Virus record (IMG/VR): IMGVR_UViG_3300033148_004143
Location: 1 to 22,232 of that record
Origin: a virus
Direction: 5' to 3' (one strand)
Length of the DNA: 22,232 nt
Position numbers and translations under genes: made by a program. The notes below the pieces were generated by a model. That model searched no databases. It was not told the DNA's origin and saw only the letters and a list, made by a program, of their open reading frames with translations. The first letter of the stretch is position 1. Each line of letters begins with the position of its first letter. Below are positions 1 through 4,573 of the stretch, in pieces.

Positions 1-170
1 TAGACTGGCTTGATGGTCTATATTACAATCCACCCCGGACGAAGGCCGCCAAAAAGGTATATGCAGGTATAGACATAAGCCGTCTGCATTTTGTTGACAA
101 CGCAAAAATGACTATTGATGAACAAAACAAAACTATTCTTGAAATCGCAAAAAGCTATATCGAGGTATAA
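1..170 (+). CDS. 3' end of an unidentified protein
   Basis: The window opens inside a plus-strand reading frame (codons begin at position 3) that runs 55 codons to a TAA at 168-170. The visible C-terminus contains the stretches WLDGLYYNPPRTKAAKK and GIDISRLHFVDNAKM and ends in a charged helix-like tail. I do not recognise the family. The next gene starts two bases after the stop, so the two are probably in one operon. The start lies outside the window. Confidence 0.6.
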   Translation, partial: DWLDGLYYNPPRTKAAKKVYAGIDISRLHFVDNAKMTIDEQNKTILEIAKSYIEV

Positions 171-172
171 AA

Positions 173-511
173 ATGAGAAAAACAAAGGTTTACGTAGCCG
201 GGCCGTACACAATAGGCAATACCGCGGACAATATCAACCTGATGGTACAGGTTTGTGATGCACTTTTAACTGAAGGATATGTGCCTTTTTGCCCCCTGCT
301 AAATCATTTTTGGCACTTAATATGTCCACGACCGGAAAAAGACTGGCTGGAATATGACAATGAATGGCTGGATGTTTGCGATTGTATGTATCGTCTGCCA
401 GGTGTATCTGCCGGAGCAGACAGAGAAGAATTTCGTATGATTGAGCAGAACAAGCCGATATTCAAGGATTTCAAGGTATTATGCGAAAATATGCCGAAGG
501 AGATGTCGTGA
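173..511 (+). CDS. DUF4406 / nucleoside 2-deoxyribosyltransferase-like protein
   Basis: This 112-residue protein has the features of the small nucleoside 2-deoxyribosyltransferase-like fold annotated as DUF4406 in many phages. It begins with a beta-strand and glycine loop (VYVAGPYT, residues 6-13). It then has a helix after DNI, the motif EYDNEWLDVCDCMYRLPG, and SAGADREEF, where the family places its acidic catalytic or nucleotide-binding residues. Such proteins are thought to act on nucleotides or nucleotide-derived ligands in the cytoplasm. The substrate cannot be read from sequence. GAGGT lies just upstream of the ATG. The stop overlaps the next gene's GTG start as GTGA, so translation is coupled. 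The family call is good, the enzymatic role is inferred. Confidence 0.8.
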   Translation: MRKTKVYVAGPYTIGNTADNINLMVQVCDALLTEGYVPFCPLLNHFWHLICPRPEKDWLEYDNEWLDVCDCMYRLPGVSAGADREEFRMIEQNKPIFKDFKVLCENMPKEMS

Positions 512-771
512 AACCTATCCGCACGCACACATTTAACGGCTTGAAATACAAGATAACTTTCGGTGAGTTTGACGGTTTGTGCGATACTTGCAAAAAAGAG
601 CGCGAGATTATCATCAGTGCGGACTTGTCTAAGTTTACAGGACTTGAGACGGTAATCCACGAGAGCCTGCACGCTTGTAATTGGCGGGCGAGTGAAAAGT
701 CGGTGGAGCGAACAGCGCGGGATATTGCAAGGTTTTTGCGGAGAATATATAAGATTTCATCACCCCCCTAA
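508..771 (+). CDS. small HExxH putative zinc metallopeptidase-like protein
   Basis: I place the start at GTG 508 because AAGGAG sits five bases upstream and the GTG overlaps the previous stop (GTGA). A longer frame from ATG 481 lacks a ribosome binding site. The 87-residue product has a CxxC pair (CDTC) near residue 26 and the zinc-peptidase motif VIHESLHACNW, where HESLH is HExxH. A downstream segment, SEKSVERTARDIARFLRRI, could carry the third ligand. Short phage proteins of this shape are common and uncharacterised. Activity is inferred from the motif alone. It is the last plus gene before a convergent minus-strand pair, whose stop lies only two bases away. Confidence 0.75.
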   Translation: MKPIRTHTFNGLKYKITFGEFDGLCDTCKKEREIIISADLSKFTGLETVIHESLHACNWRASEKSVERTARDIARFLRRIYKISSPP

Positions 772-773
772 GC

Positions 774-905
774 TCATTGTGAGCTTTGTCGCTGGCCAAG
801 CCATTGCAAGTCCTCACCAACGCCCTTTAGCGTTTGACAGCCTATCAAAGCCCAAATAAAGACAATGGCGGCTATCAAGATTGCGATTTTCTGAAATAGA
901 CTCAT
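774..905 (-). CDS. entericidin-like small lipoprotein
   Basis: This 43-residue protein has an N-terminal hydrophobic signal (AILIAAIVFIWALIGC) ending in a lipobox with Cys23. The predicted mature peptide, CQTLKGVGEDLQWLGQ, matches the general pattern of entericidin A/B-type lipoproteins (GC-N/Q-T-x-K-G-x-G-x-D-I/L). In bacteria, entericidins are membrane lipoproteins linked to a toxin/antidote pair. In a phage the role could be envelope modification, superinfection exclusion or lysis, and nothing in the sequence decides between these. Its ATG overlaps the stop of the upstream minus gene (ATGA), so the two are coupled. Transcription should come from the promoter at 1140-1167. It was found by reading the minus strand and is too short for a 60-residue cutoff. 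Confidence 0.72.
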   Translation of the reverse strand: MSLFQKIAILIAAIVFIWALIGCQTLKGVGEDLQWLGQRQSSQ

Positions 906-1036
906 TTTACTTCTTCCTTTCTGCGCCGCGCGAAAGCGGCTGCTCTGAGAAAATGTTTGACATTTTGCGGCTGTGCGGTAGCGGCAGCCAGTAACATTTG
1001 CTTTTCAGCCTTTTCATAGTATTTCTTATCTTTCAT
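902..1036 (-). CDS. small basic protein upstream of the lipoprotein gene
   Basis: The ORF has 44 codons plus a stop. A strong GAGGTGA ribosome binding site lies five to six bases before the ATG at 1036. The product is alanine-, lysine- and arginine-rich (KYYEKAEKQMLLAAAT near the start, FARRRKEEVK at the end) and probably helical, with no membrane segment. I do not recognise a family. Its TGA overlaps the start of the entericidin-like gene. In bacterial entericidin loci two small genes also lie in tandem, but those are both lipoproteins, and this one is not. A partner or regulatory role is only a guess. Confidence 0.65.
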   Translation of the reverse strand: MKDKKYYEKAEKQMLLAAATAQPQNVKHFLRAAAFARRRKEEVK

Positions 1037-1058
1037 TTTTTCACCTCATTTTCATAAA

Positions 1059-1110
1059 AGGCCCGGTATCGCCAGAAGTGTTTGAGAGCAACGCGGCAAT
1101 GACCGGGCCT
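1059..1110 (-). promoter_or_regulatory. hairpin in the 5' leader of the lipoprotein transcript
   Basis: AGGCCCGGT at 1059-1067 pairs with ACCGGGCCT at 1102-1110 (9 bp, 34-base loop). Read on the minus strand, the stem is followed by TTTTATG and then by the ribosome binding site of the 44-residue gene. It lies between promoter and first start codon, so it could act as an attenuator or a stability element. The U-tract is too short for a confident terminator call. Confidence 0.5.
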
Positions 1111-1139
1111 GTTAGTTTTAATGTCGCTCTCATATATAA

Positions 1140-1167
1140 AATATACCACATATTTTTCGTTTGTCAA
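1140..1167 (-). promoter_or_regulatory. sigma70-type promoter for the lipoprotein unit
   Basis: On the minus strand, TTGACA (1162-1167) is followed after 16 bases by TATATT (1140-1145). The -35 is a consensus match and the -10 is one base off. It points to the genes at 1036 and 905. The sequence just downstream, TTATATATGAGAGCGAC, closely resembles that downstream of the promoter at 3964-3991. Confidence 0.75.
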
Positions 1168-1170
1168 GTA

Positions 1171-1190
1171 ACAAAATAAAATAAATTTGT
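1171..1190. promoter_or_regulatory. candidate operator between divergent promoters
   Basis: ACAAA and TTTGT form a perfect 5-bp inverted repeat with a 10-base AT-rich spacer. Its centre (about 1180.5) coincides with the midpoint of the gap between the two divergent -35 boxes (1167 and 1195). The adjacent small HTH proteins are natural candidate binders. No binding can be shown from sequence, and short palindromes are frequent in AT-rich DNA. Confidence 0.35.
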
Positions 1191-1194
1191 ATAT

Positions 1195-1222
1195 TTGACA
1201 GGCATACTATATATGGTATAAT
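1195..1222 (+). promoter_or_regulatory. perfect-consensus sigma70 promoter for the HTH operon
   Basis: TTGACA (1195-1200) and TATAAT (1217-1222) are both exact consensus boxes, separated by 16 bases. Transcription would start near 1229, giving a short leader before the AAAGGA ribosome binding site at 1243. It is the strongest promoter-like sequence I see in the window. Confidence 0.85.
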
Positions 1223-1252
1223 GCGGCGCGAAAAATCAATATAAAGGAATAT

Positions 1253-1435
1253 ATGATGACAAAATATGAAGAATTGGTCAGAGAAATAGCGACTCCGCGC
1301 CAGTATGAAGCTTGGAGGTTGCGAAAAACAGGGATGAGAAGGAGCGAAATAGCCGTAAGAATGGGCATTTCCGGGCCAGCAGTTAGTAATCTTAGACGAA
1401 AATTACTCAAAAAAATTAAAAAAAACCTGAGATAA
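1253..1435 (+). CDS. small HTH protein, sigma-70 region 4-like
   Basis: This 60-residue basic protein is mostly a helix-turn-helix. TPRQYEAWRLRKTGMRRSEI is followed by AVRMGISGPAVSNLRRKLL, the arrangement seen in sigma-70 region 4 and LuxR-type HTH domains, and then by a lysine-rich tail. Two adjacent ATGs are possible. The second, at 1256, lies seven bases from AAAGGA and may be the true start. It is the first gene after the consensus promoter at 1195-1222 and sits opposite the lipoprotein unit. It is therefore probably a DNA-binding regulator of this divergent locus. Its target and sign are unknown. Confidence 0.8.
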   Translation: MMTKYEELVREIATPRQYEAWRLRKTGMRRSEIAVRMGISGPAVSNLRRKLLKKIKKNLR

Positions 1436-1473
1436 AAGGTTACTTTCGGTTACCTTTGTCCTTACTTATTGAG

Positions 1474-1734
1474 ATGATAACGCAAAAACAATGGGAAGCG
1501 TTTGCTTATGTGCAGCAAGGCGGACTCGCTCTAAAACAAGCAGCAGAAAAAATGGAAGTTGAGCCGCGCGAAGTTGCACAGCTTCTTAAATCTTTGAAGG
1601 CTGAGCAGCCCGATTTGTTTTTTCGCGACTCTGAATATGGCCGAATGTGCAGCCAGCTGCGGTCTGATGAAAGGCCGGATTTGTATCATTATGAGCCTGG
1701 TCGGGACGATGAACAGGTAAAAAGGGCGTTTTAA
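1474..1734 (+). CDS. second HTH protein, sigma-70 region 4-like N-terminus
   Basis: I start at ATG 1474, where the N-terminus aligns with the upstream HTH gene. ITQKQWEAFAYVQQGGLALK resembles TPRQYEAWRLRKTG, and AAEKMEVEPREVAQLLKSL supplies the recognition-helix region. A TTG at 1456 would add six residues, but neither start has a clear ribosome binding site. The product is 86 residues, with an acidic and aromatic C-terminal half (YHYEPGRDDEQV) that lacks an obvious domain. The two HTH genes look like diverged tandem paralogs. The stop overlaps the next ATG (TAATG). Confidence 0.75.
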   Translation: MITQKQWEAFAYVQQGGLALKQAAEKMEVEPREVAQLLKSLKAEQPDLFFRDSEYGRMCSQLRSDERPDLYHYEPGRDDEQVKRAF

Positions 1735-1883
1735 TGTCTGAAACATTATCACAGCGCGTAACCAGACTTGAAAAGATAGCCAAACTTGAGTATAACAAGG
1801 TAAAACTCCTCAAGAGCCAAGTCAAGCAGTTGCGCGCAGAAATGAGCGAATATCTCCGGCAGGGGTTGGTGAATGGTAAATAA
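1734..1883 (+). CDS. 49-residue coiled-coil peptide
   Basis: The ATG overlaps the preceding TAA (TAATG), so it is translationally coupled to the HTH gene. The product has heptad-like spacing of leucine, valine and isoleucine from residue 5 to 45 (RVTRLEKIAKLEYNKVKLL, then SQVKQLRAEMSEYL) and is highly charged. It is probably a short coiled coil, perhaps a dimerisation partner for the preceding regulator. No family is recognised. A terminator follows immediately. Confidence 0.65.
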   Translation: MSETLSQRVTRLEKIAKLEYNKVKLLKSQVKQLRAEMSEYLRQGLVNGK

Positions 1884-1912
1884 AAAAGCCCCTGCAACGA
1901 GCAAGGGCCTTT
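1882..1912 (-). terminator. intrinsic terminator ending the minus-strand operon
   Basis: GCCCCTGC (1888-1895) and GCAAGGGC (1901-1908) form a stem of 7 of 8 pairs with a 5-base loop. Read on the minus strand it is followed by six U residues (A tract at 1882-1887), the classic intrinsic form. In the plus direction only a short T stretch follows. It may still help end the convergent HTH transcript. Confidence 0.75.
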
Positions 1913-1929
1913 GAAGGAGAAAAAATGTC

Positions 1930-2211
1930 TTAGCCAGCACTGGTACAATCTCGCGAAGTTTTTGTGCCGAGCCTGCAATGTTGACGCGTGCTGGTGAGGC
2001 CGAGAAAGGGGCAGTAATCGGGACACTCATCAACGAGAGCCCCGACGAGTTGCTCTGTGGTTTTTTTAATTGAATAGCCTTCGTATTTAAAATCACGACG
2101 CCACTTTTCGGGGAAAATAGCGTGTAAATATTCAAGACAATCGTTGTGTGTAGTGCCTCGAAAAATTTCTTCTCCATTCTTACATAAAAAATAAGATGTT
2201 TCTGTTTTCAT
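1930..2211 (-). CDS. small phage protein with KYEGYSI motif, unknown function
   Basis: This is the last gene of the minus-strand operon, 93 residues, with AAGGAA before the ATG at 2211. The N-terminal half looks globular: SYFLCKNGEEIFRGTTHNDC, then a helix (LEYLHAIFP), then KYEGYSIKK. That pattern occurs in many short phage and plasmid proteins built around a x-G-T/S-x-x-E/D-C-hydrophobic turn. The C-terminal 30 residues are cysteine-rich (ECPDYCPFLG and CRLGTKTSRDC) and could bind metal or form a separate tail. Function is unknown. Confidence 0.65.
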   Translation of the reverse strand: MKTETSYFLCKNGEEIFRGTTHNDCLEYLHAIFPEKWRRDFKYEGYSIKKTTEQLVGALVDECPDYCPFLGLTSTRQHCRLGTKTSRDCTSAG

Positions 2212-2299
2212 TTTAGTTCCTTTTCATAAAAATACGGTTAGTGTTAAAATAGGCAAGCGCCAGGATAGCCCACAAGGGACGAAGTCGGGGCGGATGGTG

Positions 2300-2488
2300 C
2301 TATAGTGCCCTGTTTTTTAGTTGGTATCTTTGGATTGCTAAACAAATATCTTTTGGAGGTTTTCGCGCGGGATAGCCATAGTCGGTAGTAAATAGTTTGC
2401 CAGAGGCTGTTTGTTTTACAGTAAGGCCGCGAAGTTGACTATTTCGTCTTACATAAAATTCATTGTCGTTGATTTGCAGTATTTTCAT
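2300..2488 (-). CDS. hypothetical 62-residue protein
   Basis: AGGAG precedes the ATG at 2488, and the frame ends at TAG 2300-2302. The protein is basic. Its start, MKILQINDNEFYVRRNSQLR, suggests two beta strands, and its end, PKDICLAIQRYQLKN, suggests a C-terminal helix. I do not recognise the family. Its leader is a diverged form of the repeated leader of its neighbours, with two GGTTAAC copies at about 2508-2535. Confidence 0.6.
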   Translation of the reverse strand: MKILQINDNEFYVRRNSQLRGLTVKQTASGKLFTTDYGYPARKPPKDICLAIQRYQLKNRAL

Positions 2489-2538
2489 TTTTTCAATCTC
2501 CTATTGAGGTTAACTTTAAAGCTTGAGGTTAACATTAA

Positions 2539-2578
2539 AGCCCGATGCCGGAGTTGAACCGGCGCGCCGTGTCGGGCT
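2539..2578 (-). ncRNA. tRNA-like minihelix (acceptor plus T-arm)
   Basis: On the minus strand AGCCCGA pairs perfectly with TCGGGCT (7 bp). Inside it, GCCGG and CCGGC (5 bp) enclose TTCAACT, which fits the tRNA T-loop pattern TTCRANY. Only eight bases (CACGGCGC) replace the D and anticodon arms, and no CCA is encoded. It lies between two genes of the minus operon, so it would be part of their mRNA. It may be a tRNA remnant, a processing or stability signal, or a tRNA mimic. The GGCGCGCC palindrome allows an alternative fold. Confidence 0.45.
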
Positions 2579-2584
2579 GACGGA

Positions 2585-2752
2585 TTAGTCTTTTTTGGCG
2601 TAAACCAGCGTTGATGTGGTTATGCCGCCATAGGTTTCAATCAGAGTATAACCGGCATTCTCACACTTTGCTTTGAGCTTTTCAGCTTTGCGGATAGACT
2701 TCAAACTGTTCCAGTTTACTTCGATTTGGACTCGATAATATGGGTATTTCAT
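2585..2752 (-). CDS. hypothetical 55-residue protein
   Basis: The start is the ATG at 2752, which follows the repeated AAAGGAGAAAAA leader. An in-frame ATG at 2785 lies inside that leader and is an artefact of the repeat. The product has two strand-like segments (YYRVQIEVNW and GYTLIETYGG) around a lysine-rich helix (LKSIRKAEKLKAKCENA), suggesting a small alpha/beta fold. No family is recognised. It is one of seven small genes in the minus operon. Confidence 0.65.
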   Translation of the reverse strand: MKYPYYRVQIEVNWNSLKSIRKAEKLKAKCENAGYTLIETYGGITTSTLVYAKKD

Positions 2753-2825
2753 TGTTTTTTCTCCTTTGTAAAAATAGGTTAACATTCATCAGCAGACCGC
2801 GTTACTGGCCTGCTATTGAAGGTTA
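2753..2825 (-). repeat. repeated intergenic cassette (hairpin plus leader), copy 1
   Basis: Reading on the minus strand, this interval contains a hairpin (2791-2798 with 2807-2814, 7 of 8 pairs), then GGTTAAC and then ACAAAGGAGAAAAA before the next ATG. The block GGCCTGCTATTGAA, followed by GTTAAGC after one variable base, is shared with copy 2 at 3597-3670. The whole spacer between genes is therefore duplicated, not just the ribosome binding site. Confidence 0.7.
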
Positions 2826-3005
2826 AGCAATATCGCAAGCATCGAAAAACTTGCGCCGGTCAAAATAGGGGTTGATTTTGGCGAAGTACGTGGCGAGGTT
2901 TTCTTCGATAGATATTAGTATTGCTTCAGTAGGTGTTCCGCCGCGCCAGTCTTCTTTCGCTTCTTTCACAATTTCCGCCACAGCCTTGAAGTGTTTTTTA
3001 GTCAT
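2823..3005 (-). CDS. small conserved phage protein (NPxFDRxxFxxAC type)
   Basis: The start is ATG 3005, seven bases after AAAGGAG. The in-frame ATG at 3035 belongs to the repeated leader. The 60-residue product has a basic helix (KKHFKAVAEIVKEAKEDW), a middle helix (IEENLATYFAKI) and the ending NPYFDRRKFFDACDIA. The ending LAxxFAxxNPxFDRxxFxxAC is a recurrent signature of short uncharacterised proteins in many phages. The family is common but no function is established, and I infer none. Confidence 0.75.
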   Translation of the reverse strand: MTKKHFKAVAEIVKEAKEDWRGGTPTEAILISIEENLATYFAKINPYFDRRKFFDACDIA

Positions 3006-3037
3006 TTTTTTCTCCTTTGTAAAATAGGTTAACATTT
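3006..3037 (-). repeat. repeated translation leader, copy 2
   Basis: On the minus strand this holds AATGTTAACCTATTTT followed by ACAAAGGAGAAAAAA directly before an ATG. The same string, with one to three differences, precedes the starts at 2752, 3221 and 3596. GTTAAC is a conserved 6-bp palindrome at its 5' end. Confidence 0.75.
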
Positions 3038-3221
3038 AGTTTTTCTCTTTGATTTGATGGAATTGATTGAGATGGATAAGGTTGCGACTGACGAGGCCTT
3101 GTGCTATTTTGAGCGTAAAACCGCCGTCAGCGCGGCTGATGCTGTGCCAGCCAGGATACTTTTGACAAAATTCAAGCATTTTGCGTTGATGTTTGCCGAG
3201 TTTAGATTTGTTTGTTTTCAT
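3036..3221 (-). CDS. hypothetical basic protein, possible winged-helix fold
   Basis: This 61-residue protein starts at ATG 3221 after AAAGGAG. LGKHQRKMLEFCQKYPGWHS forms a first helix and turn. GGFTLKIAQGLVSRNLIHL looks like a second helix followed by a recognition-type segment. The tail NQFHQIKEKN is basic. The pattern (a helix, WHSI, then a helix ending in L-x-x-R-x-L-I-x-L) is compatible with a small winged-helix DNA-binding protein, but I cannot confirm a family. Confidence 0.65.
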   Translation of the reverse strand: MKTNKSKLGKHQRKMLEFCQKYPGWHSISRADGGFTLKIAQGLVSRNLIHLNQFHQIKEKN

Positions 3222-3253
3222 TTTTTTCTCCTTTGTAAAAACAGGTTAACATT
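3222..3253 (-). repeat. repeated translation leader, copy 3
   Basis: On the minus strand this is AATGTTAACCTG followed by TTTTTACAAAGGAGAAAAAA, ending at the ATG of the gene at 3221. Its short ATG frame is out of frame with the gene, unlike copies at 2785 and 3035. That argues the repeat is conserved as RNA or DNA, not as a peptide. Confidence 0.75.
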
Positions 3254-3596
3254 ACTCAAATAATTCTAAAAATGTATTGCCCCAAAAGATTGGTTCATTT
3301 TTTAGATTTGTATCCCATTCGCCGTCAGTGAGAAGCTCCGGGTGTAACAGTAATTCCAAAAGAGGCTCGGTGTCGTAATAATCGCAATTTGATGCATATT
3401 TGCCGACGTGGTGCCATTCGCTTGGGCCTTGCAGCTCCAGCCATTCTCTGATTGTTTTTTGGGGAATTCGGTAGTATGGTTTAATTCTCTGGCTGATTAT
3501 TTTGACACCGCGGGTTAATGGGTATAGCCCGCAAGATTCAGCATAATACGCGTTATCGGATTTTCCTTGGCCTTTTCTTAAATAAGTTGCAGTCAT
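3252..3596 (-). CDS. hypothetical 114-residue protein
   Basis: The start is ATG 3596 after AAAGGAG in the repeated leader. The protein is rich in tyrosine, tryptophan and histidine (KPYYRIPQKTIREWLELQG, then SEWHHVGKYASNCDYYDTEP) and ends in an acidic leucine-rich segment (LLELLLHPELLTDG). It has no membrane segment and no catalytic motif I know. I do not recognise the family. It is the largest product of the minus-strand small-gene operon. Confidence 0.7.
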   Translation of the reverse strand: MTATYLRKGQGKSDNAYYAESCGLYPLTRGVKIISQRIKPYYRIPQKTIREWLELQGPSEWHHVGKYASNCDYYDTEPLLELLLHPELLTDGEWDTNLKNEPIFWGNTFLELFE

Positions 3597-3670
3597 TTTT
3601 TTCTCCTTTGTAAAAACAGACTAACATTCAACAGCAAGCCAACGAGTTGGCCTGCTATTGAAAGTTAAGC
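3597..3670 (-). repeat. repeated intergenic cassette (hairpin plus leader), copy 2
   Basis: This is the counterpart of 2753-2825. A hairpin is formed by 3633-3643 with 3646-3656 (one mismatch, innermost pair probably open), followed on the minus strand by GTTAGTC and ACAAAGGAGAAAAAA before the ATG at 3596. GGCCTGCTATTGAA and GTTAAGC are shared with copy 1. Confidence 0.7.
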
Positions 3671-3687
3671 GTAAACAATCAGTCTTC

Positions 3688-3909
3688 TTAAGGACAGTTA
3701 AGATAAGAGCCCAAACCAGCATCGGCGCATATATCCCGATAGGGCTGAATGCAGTAACCGAATCTGGCAAGAGCAAGCCAGGAAATATGTTCGTTGTTGA
3801 GGTTGGTCTTGATTTGCAAAGTCCCGCACATTCGGGCCGTAGCTCGTAACCACCTGATGTAGCAGGCACAGCTATATCTCTTGTCTATCCTAATTGTGTT
3901 ACGTTTCAT
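3688..3909 (-). CDS. hypothetical 73-residue protein, first gene of minus operon
   Basis: The ATG at 3909 follows CAAGGAGAAAAAACA, a diverged form of the repeated leader. The overlapping minus frame 3621-3869 starts with GTG and has no ribosome binding site, so I rejected it. The product is basic and cysteine-containing (RYSCACYIRWLRATARMCG at residues 11-29), with ALARFGYCIQPYRDICADAG near the end. No family is recognised. It is promoter-proximal in the seven-gene minus operon. Confidence 0.6.
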   Translation of the reverse strand: MKRNTIRIDKRYSCACYIRWLRATARMCGTLQIKTNLNNEHISWLALARFGYCIQPYRDICADAGLGSYLNCP

Positions 3910-3963
3910 TGTTTTTTCTCCTTGAAATTTGGGTTAATTAAATTCGTTACTCTCACTATATAA

Positions 3964-3991
3964 AGGATAACGCAAAAACCAGCAAAGTCAA
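3964..3991 (-). promoter_or_regulatory. promoter of the minus-strand small-gene operon
   Basis: On the minus strand TTGACT (3986-3991) and TATCCT (3964-3969) are separated by 16 bases. The -35 has one mismatch and the -10 has two. Immediately downstream, TTATATAGTGAGAGTAAC matches TTATATATGAGAGCGAC at the lipoprotein promoter, with the same spacing to -10. This suggests that both minus units are controlled together. Confidence 0.6.
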
Positions 3992-4049
3992 CAGGCAATT
4001 GTACTCAAAGAATAAAGATAAATGAAAAATATGGGTTTATTGCTTAAAA

Positions 4050-4478
4050 ATGGCAGTAAAAGAAAAGAAAAAGAATAAAAAAATGAAAAACAAGCAAAAA
4101 ACAGGCAAACGTAAGCGCGGCAGGCCGAGAAAAATCTTCACTGATGAACAGATGGAGATAATCAGGGAGCTCGCGCATAACAATTGCAACACTAAGACTA
4201 TAGCTGAATGCGCAGGGGTTGACAGGGATACGCTGAAGAGGCATTTTGCGCAAGAAATGATAAAATGGCGGTCTGAAGGCAAGCGTGACCTGCTCGCCAC
4301 ACAATTCAAGCTCGCTAAGAGTAGCCCGCAAATGGCTATCTTCTTGGGCAAAAACTACTTAGACCAGCGCGACAGGCAGGATGTGCATACGAATACTGAG
4401 CGCACGCGCGAACTAACAGAGGCAGAGTATGAGGAAGCCCGGCGCCTTGCAGCTATTCGCTTGCAGCAGCCTGCTTGA
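4050..4478 (+). CDS. putative terminase small subunit
   Basis: This 142-residue protein begins with a very lysine-rich tail containing an AT-hook-like KRGRPRK (residues 22-28). A helix-turn-helix follows (EQMEIIRELAHNNCNTKTIA, then CAGVDRDTLKRHF), then FKLAKSSPQMAIFLGKNYL and an acidic helix. The HTH followed by a segment like SPQMAIFLGKNYLG is typical of small terminase subunits of tailed phages. These bind the packaging site and hand DNA to the large subunit. It opens the plus-strand packaging and virion operon. No clear ribosome binding site lies before ATG 4050, and ATG 4083 is an alternative. The large subunit lies 1.6 kb downstream, which is farther than usual. Confidence 0.7.
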   Translation: MAVKEKKKNKKMKNKQKTGKRKRGRPRKIFTDEQMEIIRELAHNNCNTKTIAECAGVDRDTLKRHFAQEMIKWRSEGKRDLLATQFKLAKSSPQMAIFLGKNYLDQRDRQDVHTNTERTRELTEAEYEEARRLAAIRLQQPA

Positions 4479-4573
4479 GTATGAGTACCTAAGCAGAATG
4501 TGCTCTGAATGCTCGGAAATACGGGCGAATACATTTTCGCAGGCCTTTTCAGGCGTTTCAGACAAGACACGGC

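Noticed and set aside
1914-1933. AAGGAG and ATG on the plus strand after the terminator
   Set aside because: The frame is ATG TCT TAG, two codons only. It resembles the minus-operon leader but encodes nothing, so it is at most a remnant of a lost gene.
3621-3869. Minus-strand ORF starting with GTG
   Set aside because: It overlaps the frame 3688-3909, has no ribosome binding site, and runs through the repeated intergenic hairpin. The other frame has AAGGAG and an ATG.
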